The notes beneath the pieces are model-generated. The model saw only the letters and a list, made by a program, of their open reading frames with translations, was not told the origin of the DNA and did no database searches. A stretch of 17,619 nt of DNA from Tychonema litorale BBK16. Lineage in GTDB: Bacteria; Cyanobacteriota; Cyanobacteriia; Cyanobacteriales; Microcoleaceae. Below are positions 1-6,870 of this stretch, in pieces (the first letter of the stretch is position 1; every line of letters starts with the position of its first letter). Made by a program: the position numbers and the translations under genes. The stretch is from NCBI RefSeq assembly GCF_021648855.1, contig NZ_JAKJHX010000113.1:1-17619 (forward strand), in the 5' to 3' direction.

Positions 1-408
1 TAATCTGAAGGTTCCCGCAGCAAAACCGTCCGTGAATGTGAGACATCTTTTATCGGTGGAAAGCGCCCAGCCTGATGTTTTGTATTCTACGGAACGAGTG
101 TACTTTTTGAATTGCGGATATCCTTTTTTTCCTGGTTTCTTAGCTTTGCAATTAGAGAAGAAACGTTGAATAGCAAAAATGGCACGTTCTGCCGAAGCTT
201 GACGTGCCATTGAGTTAAGTTTTCGGGCCCATTCAAACTCATGAGCCATGATGGCGCATTGTTTGTAGAGGTCGGAAAGTTTAACTCTGGAATTGTCGAT
301 CCAGTATCTGAGAGCTTTGTTTCGGACAAACTGAGCTGTGCGAATCATTTCATCTATGACCCGGTATTGCTGTGGTTTGCCTTTTAACTTAAACTCTAGT
401 ACAATCAT
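1..408 (-). CDS. tnpB: TnpB (IS200/IS605 family), 5' part only, runs off the left edge
   Basis: Reading the minus strand from an ATG at 408 gives 136 open codons to the window edge. The protein begins MIVLEFKLKGKPQQYRV and continues through RTAQFVRNKALRYWID. This is the typical N-terminal helix-turn-helix region of OrfB/TnpB. Further on it has the family segment AERAIFAIQRFF and then GKKGYPQFKKY, matching the usual 'RFF..kk.GyPkFKk' stretch. TnpB proteins are RNA-guided nucleases of IS200/IS605-type elements; the catalytic RuvC residues lie in the C-terminal half, outside this window, so activity cannot be judged. No tnpA is seen upstream, so this may be a tnpB-only (IS1341-like) element. An in-frame ATG further upstream is excluded by a stop codon. 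Confidence 0.9.
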   Translation of the reverse strand, partial: MIVLEFKLKGKPQQYRVIDEMIRTAQFVRNKALRYWIDNSRVKLSDLYKQCAIMAHEFEWARKLNSMARQASAERAIFAIQRFFSNCKAKKPGKKGYPQFKKYTRSVEYKTSGWALSTDKRCLTFTDGFAAGTFRL

Positions 409-530
409 GGCATAATTCTATCACTTTTACGATTAGGTGTTTCTATAAATCGATTATTTCAAGAATCTTTACACTCGAATTAAAGCCGGCCACTGAAGAA
501 GGGGCTTTAGACCCAGTTTTTTGGTAAGAT
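409..530 (-). mobile_element. Probable left-end region of the tnpB element, with a subterminal hairpin
   Basis: This gene-free DNA lies just upstream of tnpB in the element's orientation. At 481-509 there is a perfect 7-base inverted repeat, TAAAGCC (481-487) and GGCTTTA (503-509), around a 15-base loop. IS200/IS605 elements carry such imperfect subterminal hairpins instead of terminal inverted repeats, and a position about 70-100 bases before tnpB fits a left end. The exact boundary and the target motif cannot be fixed from one copy. The end near 530 is an estimate. Confidence 0.4.
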
Positions 531-634
531 AGTTAAACTACTCCTCCAAGATAAATCTATTTCTCCTGGTAGAGCCGGCAAACTTGTTAACATTTGTAAA
601 ATAAGCAAAATATCCCATCCCCAGAGCTTCATCT

Positions 635-2332
635 ATGCAAACGTATGATGTGATTATCATTGGAGCAGGCCACAACGGACTGGTCTGCGCCTCTTATCTC
701 CTCAAAGCCGGATATACCGTCCTTCTGTTAGAAAAACGTTCAGTTCCCGGCGGCGCCGCAACTACCGAAGCTGCGATTCCCGAATTGCCGGATTTTAAAT
801 TCAACCTGTGCGCGATCGACCACGAATTCATCCATTTAGGGCCAGTTGTAGAAGAATTAGAACTGGAAAAATACGGTTTAGAATATCTTTACTGCGATCC
901 GGTTGCCTTTTGTCCGCATCCAGACGGCAAATATTTCTTAGCCCACAAATCCGTAGAAAAAACTTGTGCTGAAATTGCCCGCTACAGCGAGCGCGATGCT
1001 AAAAAATATGCCGAATATACAGACTTTTGGCAGCGCGCTTTAGGTGCAATGGTTCCGATGTTCAACGCGCCACCAAAATCCATCATAGATATTTTGGGCA
1101 ACTACGATATTTCAAACATCAAAGATTTATTGTCAGTCATCGGTTCTCCTGACAAAACGCTGGACTTTATCCGCACGATGCTCAACAGCGCTGAAGACAT
1201 TCTCAACGAGTGGTTTGACGAAGAATTTATCAAAGCACCCCTAGCAAGATTAGCCTCAGAACTCGGCGCGCCTCCTTCGCAAAAAACCCTTGCTGTAGGC
1301 GCAATTATGCTGGCAATGAGACATAATCCCGGCATGGCCAGACCGCGCGGTGGGACGGGTGCATTAGTACAAGCCCTGGTCAATTTAGTGAAGACCTATG
1401 CGGGTGTAATACTTACAGACCAGCACGTTGAGAAAATATTAGTTGATGGCGGGCGCGCTGTCGGTGTTCGAGTTGCAGGCGGCACGGAATATCGAGCTAC
1501 CAAAGGTGTCATTTCTAATATTGATGCGAAGCGTTTGTTTCTGCATTTAATGGATGACAGCGATGTCGATGCTGCTGACCCGAATTTGCGGGAAAGATTG
1601 GAGCGCAAAATTGTTAACAACAACGAAACTATTCTCAAAATAGATTTAGCTCTGAATGAAGTACCGAAGTTCGATCGCTGGAACCACCGAGACGAATATT
1701 TAATCGGTTCTGTTTTAATTGCCGACTCGGTAAAACACGTCGAAATTGCTCACAGCGAGCCTTCAATCGGCCGAATTCCTGACTCCGACCCCTCGATGTA
1801 TGTGGTGTTTCCGACGGTACTAGACCCGTCAATGGCTCCTCCGGGACATCATACGGCTTGGATTGAATTTTTTGCTCCTTACCAGATCGAAAATGCTGAA
1901 GGAACCGGCCAGCACGGTACGGGTTGGACGGATGAGTTGAAAAACAAAGTTGCCGATCGCTGCATTGATAAATTAGCAGAATACGCGCCCAATATCAAGA
2001 ATTCAATTATCGGCCGCCGCGTGGAAAGTCCGGCGGAATTGGGAGAGCGTTTGGGCGCTTTGAAGGGGAATTATTACCACGTTGACATGACGCTGGATCA
2101 GATGATATTTTTCCGTCCTTTACCGGAGTTGGCGAATTACAAAACGCCGATCGAGGGTTTGTTTCTCACGGGTGCGGGCACACATCCGGGCGGCTCTATT
2201 TCGGGGATGCCGGGACGCAATACGGCTCGCGTTTTCATGCACGCGCAGCAGCCTTTCGCGCAGACTTTGGCGGATGCGGCTAATTCTTTGAAATCGACGG
2301 CTAAGTCGGTATTTCGGAGTAATGAGAAGTAA
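635..2332 (+). CDS. crtO: Beta-carotene ketolase, CrtO type (echinenone synthesis)
   Basis: This 565-residue FAD-dependent protein belongs to the phytoene-desaturase-like amine oxidoreductase superfamily. CrtO adds a 4-keto group to beta-carotene, giving mainly echinenone; it is unrelated to the CrtW ketolases. The N-terminus carries the dinucleotide-binding fold (VIIIGAGHNGLVCASYLL, residues 6-23, then LLLEKR and PGGAATTE). The C-terminus carries the FAD-closing motif FLTGAGTHPGGSISGMPGR (about residues 510-528). Segments such as CAIDHEFI, FIRTM, LNEWFD, APLARL, GAPPSQK, VNNNE, WIEFFAPY and TGWTDELK match my recollection of Synechocystis CrtO (slr0088). It is slightly longer than that protein because of an alanine/serine-rich C-terminal tail of about 25 residues. 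No clear Shine-Dalgarno precedes the ATG at 635. A terminator-like hairpin follows it. Confidence 0.93.
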   Translation: MQTYDVIIIGAGHNGLVCASYLLKAGYTVLLLEKRSVPGGAATTEAAIPELPDFKFNLCAIDHEFIHLGPVVEELELEKYGLEYLYCDPVAFCPHPDGKYFLAHKSVEKTCAEIARYSERDAKKYAEYTDFWQRALGAMVPMFNAPPKSIIDILGNYDISNIKDLLSVIGSPDKTLDFIRTMLNSAEDILNEWFDEEFIKAPLARLASELGAPPSQKTLAVGAIMLAMRHNPGMARPRGGTGALVQALVNLVKTYAGVILTDQHVEKILVDGGRAVGVRVAGGTEYRATKGVISNIDAKRLFLHLMDDSDVDAADPNLRERLERKIVNNNETILKIDLALNEVPKFDRWNHRDEYLIGSVLIADSVKHVEIAHSEPSIGRIPDSDPSMYVVFPTVLDPSMAPPGHHTAWIEFFAPYQIENAEGTGQHGTGWTDELKNKVADRCIDKLAEYAPNIKNSIIGRRVESPAELGERLGALKGNYYHVDMTLDQMIFFRPLPELANYKTPIEGLFLTGAGTHPGGSISGMPGRNTARVFMHAQQPFAQTLADAANSLKSTAKSVFRSNEK

Positions 2333-2362
2333 GGTTTTTAGCAACCGCAGATGAGGGCGGAT

Positions 2363-2396
2363 AAACGCAGATGAATTACATCTGCGTTTGTTTATA
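2363..2396 (+). terminator. Strong hairpin after crtO, probable terminator
   Basis: A perfect 11-base inverted repeat, AAACGCAGATG (2363-2373) and CATCTGCGTTT (2379-2389), encloses the loop AATTA, followed by GTTTATATT. It begins 31 bases after the crtO stop. The U-tract is short, so termination is probable but not certain. The stem is built from the word CGCAGATGA, which also occurs at 2346-2354, so this may be a domesticated dispersed repeat. Confidence 0.6.
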
Positions 2397-2559
2397 TTAA
2401 TTTATTCAGTTGTCAGCTTATCCATAATTTTTGCACCTCCCTAAATTTTAGTGCTTCCAGCCTAGGTTATTATGAGTTATCACAAATTCATCCTTTGTGC
2501 AGATGCAAGTTATGCCTGAAAACATGGAAACTAATCTTAGCGTTAACCTTTTTTGAGCG

Positions 2560-3654
2560 ATGGCAAACCGAGTTTTGATTGTCGGTGGACGTGGACGAAT
2601 TGGCAGCAGCGTTGCTCAAGACCTTGTTACCCATACCGACGCAGAAATTACCGTCACCGGACGCAACTCTGAAGCCTCTATTGGGCCGGGATTGCCGCCG
2701 GATCGGGTGCAGTACCAAACTTTTGATTTAGCGGACAGTGCAGCCCTGCAAAAAGCAGTTTCACAATCGAATCTTGTTGTTCACTGTGCGGGGCCTTTTC
2801 ACTACCGAGATGCTGGCGTGCTGAAAACTTGCATAGAAGAGGGTGTTAATTATACTGATGTCAGCGACAGCCGCATTTTTACTCGCCGGGCTTTAGAATT
2901 GCGCGAAACTGCTAAAAATGCCGGAATTACTGCTATTATTAATACGGGTATTTTCCCCGGAATTTCTAACAGCATGGTGCGCCGAGATGTGGAACAATTA
3001 GATGAAGCAGAACACATCCATTTGAGTTATGTGGTGGGAGGTTCTGGCGGTGCTGGCGTTACTGTTATGAGAACTACTTTTTTAGGTTTGCAAACGCCTT
3101 TTGAGGTTTGGGAAGACGGTAATTGGCAGCAAGTAAAACCATACAGCGATCGCGAAACAATACAATTTCCGGCGCCCTACGGCAACACAGGGGTTTACTG
3201 GTTCGATATGCCCGAAGCAATCACTTTGCCCGAAACTTTCCCCGTCAAATCAGTTGTGACTAAATTCGGCACATCTCCTGACCTTTACAATCACCTTACT
3301 TGGTTTGTCGCCAAGTATTGGCCGGCTAGCTGGCTCAGAAATAACTCCGTGATTGAATTTCTCTCCTATGTTAGTTATGGGATGACCAGTGTTAGCAATA
3401 ATTTTAGTGGTGTTGGCGTGGCGGTGCGATCGCAAGTGACCGGTCTCAAAGATGGCCAACCAGCTCAAGTTTGCTCGATCGCCCTACACGAAAATGCTGC
3501 TGTCGCCACGGGCATCGGTACTGGCAGCATCGCTCAATTAATCTTAGAAGGCAAACTGACCAAACCAGGCGTTTGGTCGGTAGAACAGGCTCTTTCGACA
3601 GAGCTCTTTGAACGATCGATGCAGAGTCGCAACCTCAAAATCGATCAATTTTGA
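2560..3654 (+). CDS. Saccharopine-dehydrogenase-family NAD(P)-binding protein
   Basis: This is a 364-residue soluble protein. It opens with a Rossmann nucleotide-binding fold, VLIVGGRGRIGSSVAQDL (residues 5-22). It has the family's VVHCAGPF (73-80), a conserved-looking YTDVSD (98-103), and NTGIFPGISNSMV (128-140), typical of saccharopine-dehydrogenase-like reductases. True saccharopine dehydrogenases act in lysine metabolism, but many cyanobacterial and plant relatives are uncharacterised, so the substrate is unknown. A TGA two codons upstream of the ATG at 2560 fixes this as the earliest start; no good ribosome-binding site is seen. It lies 227 bases after crtO on the same strand with a terminator-like hairpin between, so joint transcription is doubtful. 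A link with carotenoid or lipid redox chemistry is only a guess from position. Confidence 0.8.
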   Translation: MANRVLIVGGRGRIGSSVAQDLVTHTDAEITVTGRNSEASIGPGLPPDRVQYQTFDLADSAALQKAVSQSNLVVHCAGPFHYRDAGVLKTCIEEGVNYTDVSDSRIFTRRALELRETAKNAGITAIINTGIFPGISNSMVRRDVEQLDEAEHIHLSYVVGGSGGAGVTVMRTTFLGLQTPFEVWEDGNWQQVKPYSDRETIQFPAPYGNTGVYWFDMPEAITLPETFPVKSVVTKFGTSPDLYNHLTWFVAKYWPASWLRNNSVIEFLSYVSYGMTSVSNNFSGVGVAVRSQVTGLKDGQPAQVCSIALHENAAVATGIGTGSIAQLILEGKLTKPGVWSVEQALSTELFERSMQSRNLKIDQF

Positions 3655-3742
3655 TGCCCTTAATCTATCTTCAGGTAGAAGTCTGTATAGCAATCAGGGT
3701 CTTAGGATAACTCATAGCACAATAAATAGCCATTAAAATTAC

Positions 3743-3750
3743 AAGGAGAA
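3743..3750 (+). promoter_or_regulatory. Strong Shine-Dalgarno for the exported small protein
   Basis: AAGGAGAA lies 6 bases before the ATG at 3757. It is one of the few clear ribosome-binding sites in this window. It fixes the start of the next gene. Confidence 0.8.
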
Positions 3751-3756
3751 ACTGAC

Positions 3757-4104
3757 ATGAAGCGGGTTTTAAAAGCTTTGGGAAAAACATTGAGTCAAAG
3801 CATTTTGCTGGCCTGTCTGCTGGCTTTAATTGGTTTAGCTGTAGTACCGAATCAGCCTGTTTACGCAGCAAGTATATATAGCAGTCAGACTCAAAAGGAA
3901 GCTAAAATTACTGACCCAGCAGAAAGTTTCGAGGATTTGAATCCTCAAGCAGCTTATGATGACATAGTGAAAACTGCTCAGAATCCTGCCAAGGTAGAGA
4001 AGGTTTACGAAGAAAGTTTAGATGAGTACAAAGCAGAGCATCCACAAGAAAGTATAGTGGAAAAAGCGGAAGAATTGATTGAAAAGGTCACGGGTAAGGA
4101 ATAA
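3757..4104 (+). CDS. Small exported protein of unknown function
   Basis: This is a 115-residue protein. It has a basic N-terminus (MKRVLKALGK), a hydrophobic core (about residues 15-30) and a signal-peptidase-like site PVYA-AS after residue 37, so it is probably secreted to the periplasm or thylakoid lumen. The mature part is about 78 residues. It is highly charged and alanine-rich, with the stretch YDDIVKTAQNPAKVEKVYEE, and ends in a predicted amphipathic helix (VEKAEELIEKVTGKE). No catalytic motif or metal-binding cluster is visible. The fold is probably all-helical. A strong AAGGAG site supports the start. I do not recognise the family with confidence; similar small exported cyanobacterial proteins are sometimes labelled stress- or low-temperature-induced, but that is not established here. 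Confidence 0.8.
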   Translation: MKRVLKALGKTLSQSILLACLLALIGLAVVPNQPVYAASIYSSQTQKEAKITDPAESFEDLNPQAAYDDIVKTAQNPAKVEKVYEESLDEYKAEHPQESIVEKAEELIEKVTGKE

Positions 4105-4136
4105 ATTGAGATGACGAGGGGAGAAGGGGAGTCGGA

Positions 4137-4302
4137 GGGATGACTGATATCAATTCCATTCTTCATCGGAATTATATAAACAGAGGACACGGCAGTGCCG
4201 TGTCCCTACCAGGATCAATGGGATGACTGATATCAATTCCATTCTTCATCGGAATTATATAAACAAAGGACACGGCAGTGCCGTGTCCCTACCACGATCA
4301 AT
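4137..4302. repeat. 83-bp tandem duplication of a MITE-like repeat
   Basis: Copy 1 (4137-4219) and copy 2 (4220-4302) are directly adjacent and match at 81 of 83 bases; the differences are CAGAGG/CAAAGG and CCAGG/CCACG. Each unit has a weak inverted repeat (ATATCAATTCC and GGAATTATAT around a loop), then a 21-base palindrome with arms GGACACGGCA and TGCCGTGTCC, then CCTACC and GATCAAT. The near-identity indicates a recent duplication. Confidence 0.9.
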
Positions 4303-4307
4303 TGTAG

Positions 4308-4328
4308 GGACACGGCATTGCCGTGTCC
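4308..4328. repeat. Third palindrome copy beside the tandem pair
   Basis: Arms GGACACGGCA and TGCCGTGTCC flank a central T. The preceding GATCAATTGTAGG mirrors the CCTACCA.GATC of the copy before it. Palindromes 2 and 3 (4268-4288 and 4308-4328) therefore form the two ends of one larger inverted structure. Confidence 0.85.
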
Positions 4329-4447
4329 TCTTCTTCTTCTTCCTTCGGATAGAGTTAGCAACTTCATCCTGAAGGAAGATGAATTAATAGCAATTAGTCA
4401 AGTAAGTTTAGTGTTAGTTAAAGTTACTGAAAAAGGCAAAGAAGATC

Positions 4448-4969
4448 ATGGCAAATAACGAACAATCCATGAAGGAAGTTGATGCCAACCTAGACCCAAT
4501 TTCCGGGGAAACGGGAGCGCATCCAGTGGGAACTGGTATCGGTGCAGCGGGTGCGGGTGCTGCTGGTGCTGCGATCGGCGGGGCGATCGGGGGGCCGGTG
4601 GGTGCTGTGGTAGGCGCTGTTGTGGGCGCGTTTAGTGGTGGTTTGGCGGGCAAAAGTGTCGCAGAGGCGATCGACCCTACGGTAGAAAATGCTTACTGGC
4701 AAAACAACTACAGCGATCGACCTTATGTTGAGACGGATACAAGTTATGAAGACTATCAGCCTGCATACCGCACTGGCTATGAGGGATATAGCCGCTATTC
4801 GGGTACTGGTAAGAGTTTTAATGAGCTTGAAAATGATTTGCAGCGCGACTACGAAAACAATCGCGGTAAGTCTAATGTGCAGTGGGCAAAAGCCAAGCAC
4901 GCCACACGAGATGCTTGGGATCGGGTTGAACGTGCTCTTCCTGGAGATATAGACAAAGATGGCCGCTAA
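4448..4969 (+). CDS. Glycine-zipper protein with conserved C-terminal region, function unknown
   Basis: This is a 173-residue protein with three parts. A polar N-terminus (residues 1-26) contains DPISGETGAHPVGT. A glycine/alanine-rich zipper (about 27-69) has repeated GxxxG spacing (IGGAIGGPVG, VVGAVVGAFSGGLAG), typical of membrane-inserting or oligomerising helices. The C-terminal part has NNYSDRPYV, YEDYQPAYRTG, FNELENDLQRDY and AKHATRDAWDRVERA, ending in PGDIDKDGR. I recall this C-terminal pattern in uncharacterised proteins of cyanobacteria and proteobacteria. No signal peptide precedes the zipper. The ATG at 4448 is the first in frame with coding character; upstream bases AAAGAAGA give only a weak ribosome-binding site. 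The role could be envelope-associated or stress-related, but this is inference. Confidence 0.82.
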   Translation: MANNEQSMKEVDANLDPISGETGAHPVGTGIGAAGAGAAGAAIGGAIGGPVGAVVGAVVGAFSGGLAGKSVAEAIDPTVENAYWQNNYSDRPYVETDTSYEDYQPAYRTGYEGYSRYSGTGKSFNELENDLQRDYENNRGKSNVQWAKAKHATRDAWDRVERALPGDIDKDGR

Positions 4970-5050
4970 GGGCGATCGAGTATTTCGGTTGTTTTGTTGA
5001 GATCGGGCATTATTTTCAACACAAGTTTAGCGAAATTATTCGGGTTTTAA

Positions 5051-5081
5051 ACCTCTCTCTGTTTCGGGGAGGGGTGTTTTT
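5051..5081 (+). terminator. Rho-independent terminator
   Basis: ACCTCTCTCT (5051-5060) pairs with GGGGAGGGGT (5066-5075), including G-U pairs, around the loop GTTTC. GTTTTT follows. It lies 81 bases after the glycine-zipper gene stop. Confidence 0.75.
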
Positions 5082-5147
5082 AAGCTTAGTTAAAAGTTTT
5101 TTAGGATCGGCATTAATATTAGACATCTAGGCCGTAAGATTGAATGA

Positions 5148-5197
5148 ACCGCGAAGACGCGAAGAACGCGAAGGAAGAGAAAGAAGAGAAAGAAGAG
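5148..5197. repeat. GCGAAG short repeats followed by an all-purine tract
   Basis: The sequence has CGCGAAGACGCGAAGAACGCGAAGG, three spaced copies of the word CGCGAAG. It is followed by 26 bases of pure A/G (5172-5197) that contain the 9-base unit AAGAGAAAG about 2.5 times. Short GCGAAG arrays of this kind are common interspersed repeats in cyanobacteria. Confidence 0.7.
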
Positions 5198-5277
5198 TTT
5201 GAAATTAAGCCTTTTTTGCACGATTAGCCTTAGAATTAAACTAATTCAGGACTTATCGTTCAAAATAGGTATAACTT

Positions 5278-6606
5278 GTGCAACAACTATTGGTACAAGC
5301 TTGGGATCTCAAGCAAAATTTAATTAACTTTGTACTGGAATCTGAGGGAGAATTGGCGGTAGCTTTGGAAGCTTATGTGGCCGATCGCTCTTCACGCGAA
5401 CGGTATGATATTGCTCACCAAAATCAAATAGTTGACAGTTTTACTGTTGAGGGCAAAGTTGGAACTAAAACTCCGATCGCCCTTTTTGTCGAAAGTCAGT
5501 CAGATTTAACCGATCGCGATCGCAACTTACTAGAAAGTTGGCAGCACAGAAGTTTCACAGGCTTGTTTGAAATTAGTCAAATTTCCCCCGATAGCTGGGA
5601 TTTGATGAACTGGTTGACGGCTAAGCACTACACCGTCAAACCTAACAGTCCTAATTTGCTGCAAGAAATGTCTCGCTTTAAGCTAGGAGAGATTTTGCTA
5701 ACTCGGATTGCTCCTCTGACTGATAGCTGCTGGATACTATCGGGGCCACCAATACCGATGGGGAAATTGGGTAAGCCGAAATTGGCAGTTGCGATCGGCA
5801 ATTTTAAACAAAATTACAAAAAGTCTCTGTACAGTGATGCACCGGAATTGTTAGAGCAAGCTTGGCATTCGGTAGAACAGTATCATGTGGATTTTACTGA
5901 ATTTTTTGGCAGTGATGAATTGACTCTATCGGGATATCATCTGAATAAACAACTGGCAGAATTTCAGGAATTCATCACTAAAAAACGCTTAGCCGATCTG
6001 GGCTTTGATGAAACTAAATCTCTCGCCGAGATAGTTGAAGATGCGGGAGTCGATCGAGAAGAAGTGAAAGCAGCAGCAATTGCAGCCAGCGGTGCTGATG
6101 CCAAAATAGTTGAAGTTGCGATCGACAGTAACTCAAAAATGGTAACGCCAAAAGTCGAATTGCCCGATCGCTTTAAGAAAGCCTCTGAGGTGACAGCACT
6201 TTCTCATCCGCGCTGGGGTCAAACGTTTTTGTCTACCTACACTCAATTCACCGCAATGCTAGCAGCCGCAGACTTTGTCAGCATTCCCGGTGGCGAGCAA
6301 CTGGTTCGCAACTATTTAGAAGATGCGGCAATTAATGCCTGGATTTGGCAGCGCTTAGCTAAAGTTGACCCAGCAAAGTTGGAAAAAGTGTTGCAAACTG
6401 TGTTAAGGCGAACAGATTTTCAGCTCGATCGCGATTTGAGTCCGTTGCTGCAAGAATTCAAAAAACCCTTAGAGCCGGAATTGCCAGAAATAGCAAGTGT
6501 TCCACAGCACCTGCATAACTTATTTCAGGAAGCTTTAGGCGAAGTGAATAAGTCAAAATCCAAGCCGCAGGAGAGAAATAAAACCTCTAAGGGCTTTAAA
6601 TCTTGA
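5278..6606 (+). CDS. Conserved-looking hypothetical protein, function unknown
   Basis: This is a 442-residue soluble protein starting at a GTG (5278); no ATG lies near the expected N-terminus. I do not recognise the family. There is no signal peptide, membrane segment, P-loop or metal cluster. Visible features are an N-terminal mixed alpha/beta region with LFVESQSDLTDRDRNLLESW (residues 70-89) and a phenylalanine-rich stretch YHVDFTEFFGSDELT. A helical acidic-alanine-rich linker (EIVEDAGVDREEVKAAAIAA, followed by SGADAK) comes next. A C-terminal helical domain holds AINAWIWQRLAKVDPAKL and LRRTDFQLDRDL. The tail (last about 22 residues) is rich in Lys and Ser. Codon use and HIP1 sites resemble the neighbours, so it is probably a native gene. 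It stands alone between two terminators. Confidence 0.8.
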   Translation: MQQLLVQAWDLKQNLINFVLESEGELAVALEAYVADRSSRERYDIAHQNQIVDSFTVEGKVGTKTPIALFVESQSDLTDRDRNLLESWQHRSFTGLFEISQISPDSWDLMNWLTAKHYTVKPNSPNLLQEMSRFKLGEILLTRIAPLTDSCWILSGPPIPMGKLGKPKLAVAIGNFKQNYKKSLYSDAPELLEQAWHSVEQYHVDFTEFFGSDELTLSGYHLNKQLAEFQEFITKKRLADLGFDETKSLAEIVEDAGVDREEVKAAAIAASGADAKIVEVAIDSNSKMVTPKVELPDRFKKASEVTALSHPRWGQTFLSTYTQFTAMLAAADFVSIPGGEQLVRNYLEDAAINAWIWQRLAKVDPAKLEKVLQTVLRRTDFQLDRDLSPLLQEFKKPLEPELPEIASVPQHLHNLFQEALGEVNKSKSKPQERNKTSKGFKS

Positions 6607-6608
6607 GG

Positions 6609-6642
6609 TTAGGAACAGGTAAAAAAGCCTGTTCCTAATTTG
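6609..6642 (+). terminator. Rho-independent terminator
   Basis: A perfect 11-base stem, TTAGGAACAGG (6609-6619) and CCTGTTCCTAA (6628-6638), with an 8-base A-rich loop is followed by TTTG. It starts 3 bases after the stop of the 442-residue gene. Confidence 0.8.
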
Positions 6643-6815
6643 TCTACTGGCATCACAATCTCTGCACTTTTCCGTAAAATTACTTAGTCTATCCAGTCTA
6701 AAATCTCAAGTGGAATTATTATCCATCTGTATCATCACTGAAGAATTGACATCAAAATTACACTTCTACCGCTCAAGTTTAAGATTTATTCCTTTAGACC
6801 TTGATACAAATAAGG

Positions 6816-6824
6816 TGTTATGAT
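6816..6824 (+). promoter_or_regulatory. Possible extended -10 promoter for the PAS protein gene
   Basis: TGTTATGAT fits an extended -10 element (TGn followed by TATGAT). Its TATGAT ends 46 bases before the ATG at 6871. No -35 at normal spacing is seen; TTGATA at 6801 is only 12 bases away. Confidence 0.4.
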
Positions 6825-6870
6825 AGTACAAATAAAAAAATCATCCTTATTAGTTTGAGCGGTAACCACA

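Larger units (their letters stand above)
4105..4447. other. Gene-free stretch filled by palindromic repeats
   Basis: These 343 bases between the exported protein and the glycine-zipper gene hold three copies of a 21-base palindrome and an 83-bp tandem duplication, annotated separately. After them come a pyrimidine tract (CTCTTCTTCTTCTTCC) and a leader with no obvious promoter consensus. No ORF with coding character was seen. Confidence 0.7.
4970..5277. other. Gene-free stretch with a terminator and a purine-rich repeat
   Basis: These 308 bases hold the terminator of the glycine-zipper gene (5051-5081) and a GCGAAG-type repeat running into an all-purine tract (5148-5197). A leader of about 80 bases then runs up to the GTG start at 5278. 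No promoter with good -35 and -10 boxes was recognised, and no further ORF was found. Confidence 0.6.

Noticed and set aside
87..329. Minus-strand 80-residue frame
   Set aside because: It lies in another frame within the tnpB coding region, which has clear family sequence.
4137..4328. CRISPR array
   Set aside because: Repeats are directly abutting with no unique spacers, units are 83 bases and internally palindromic.
4414..4900. Two minus-strand frames opposite the glycine-zipper gene (alanine/proline-rich and threonine/serine-rich)
   Set aside because: Compositional shadows of the GC-rich glycine-zipper codons on the other strand.
6801..6824. TTGATA as -35 partner of TATGAT upstream of the PAS gene
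   Set aside because: Spacing is only 12 bases, too short for a sigma-70-type promoter; kept only as a possible extended -10.
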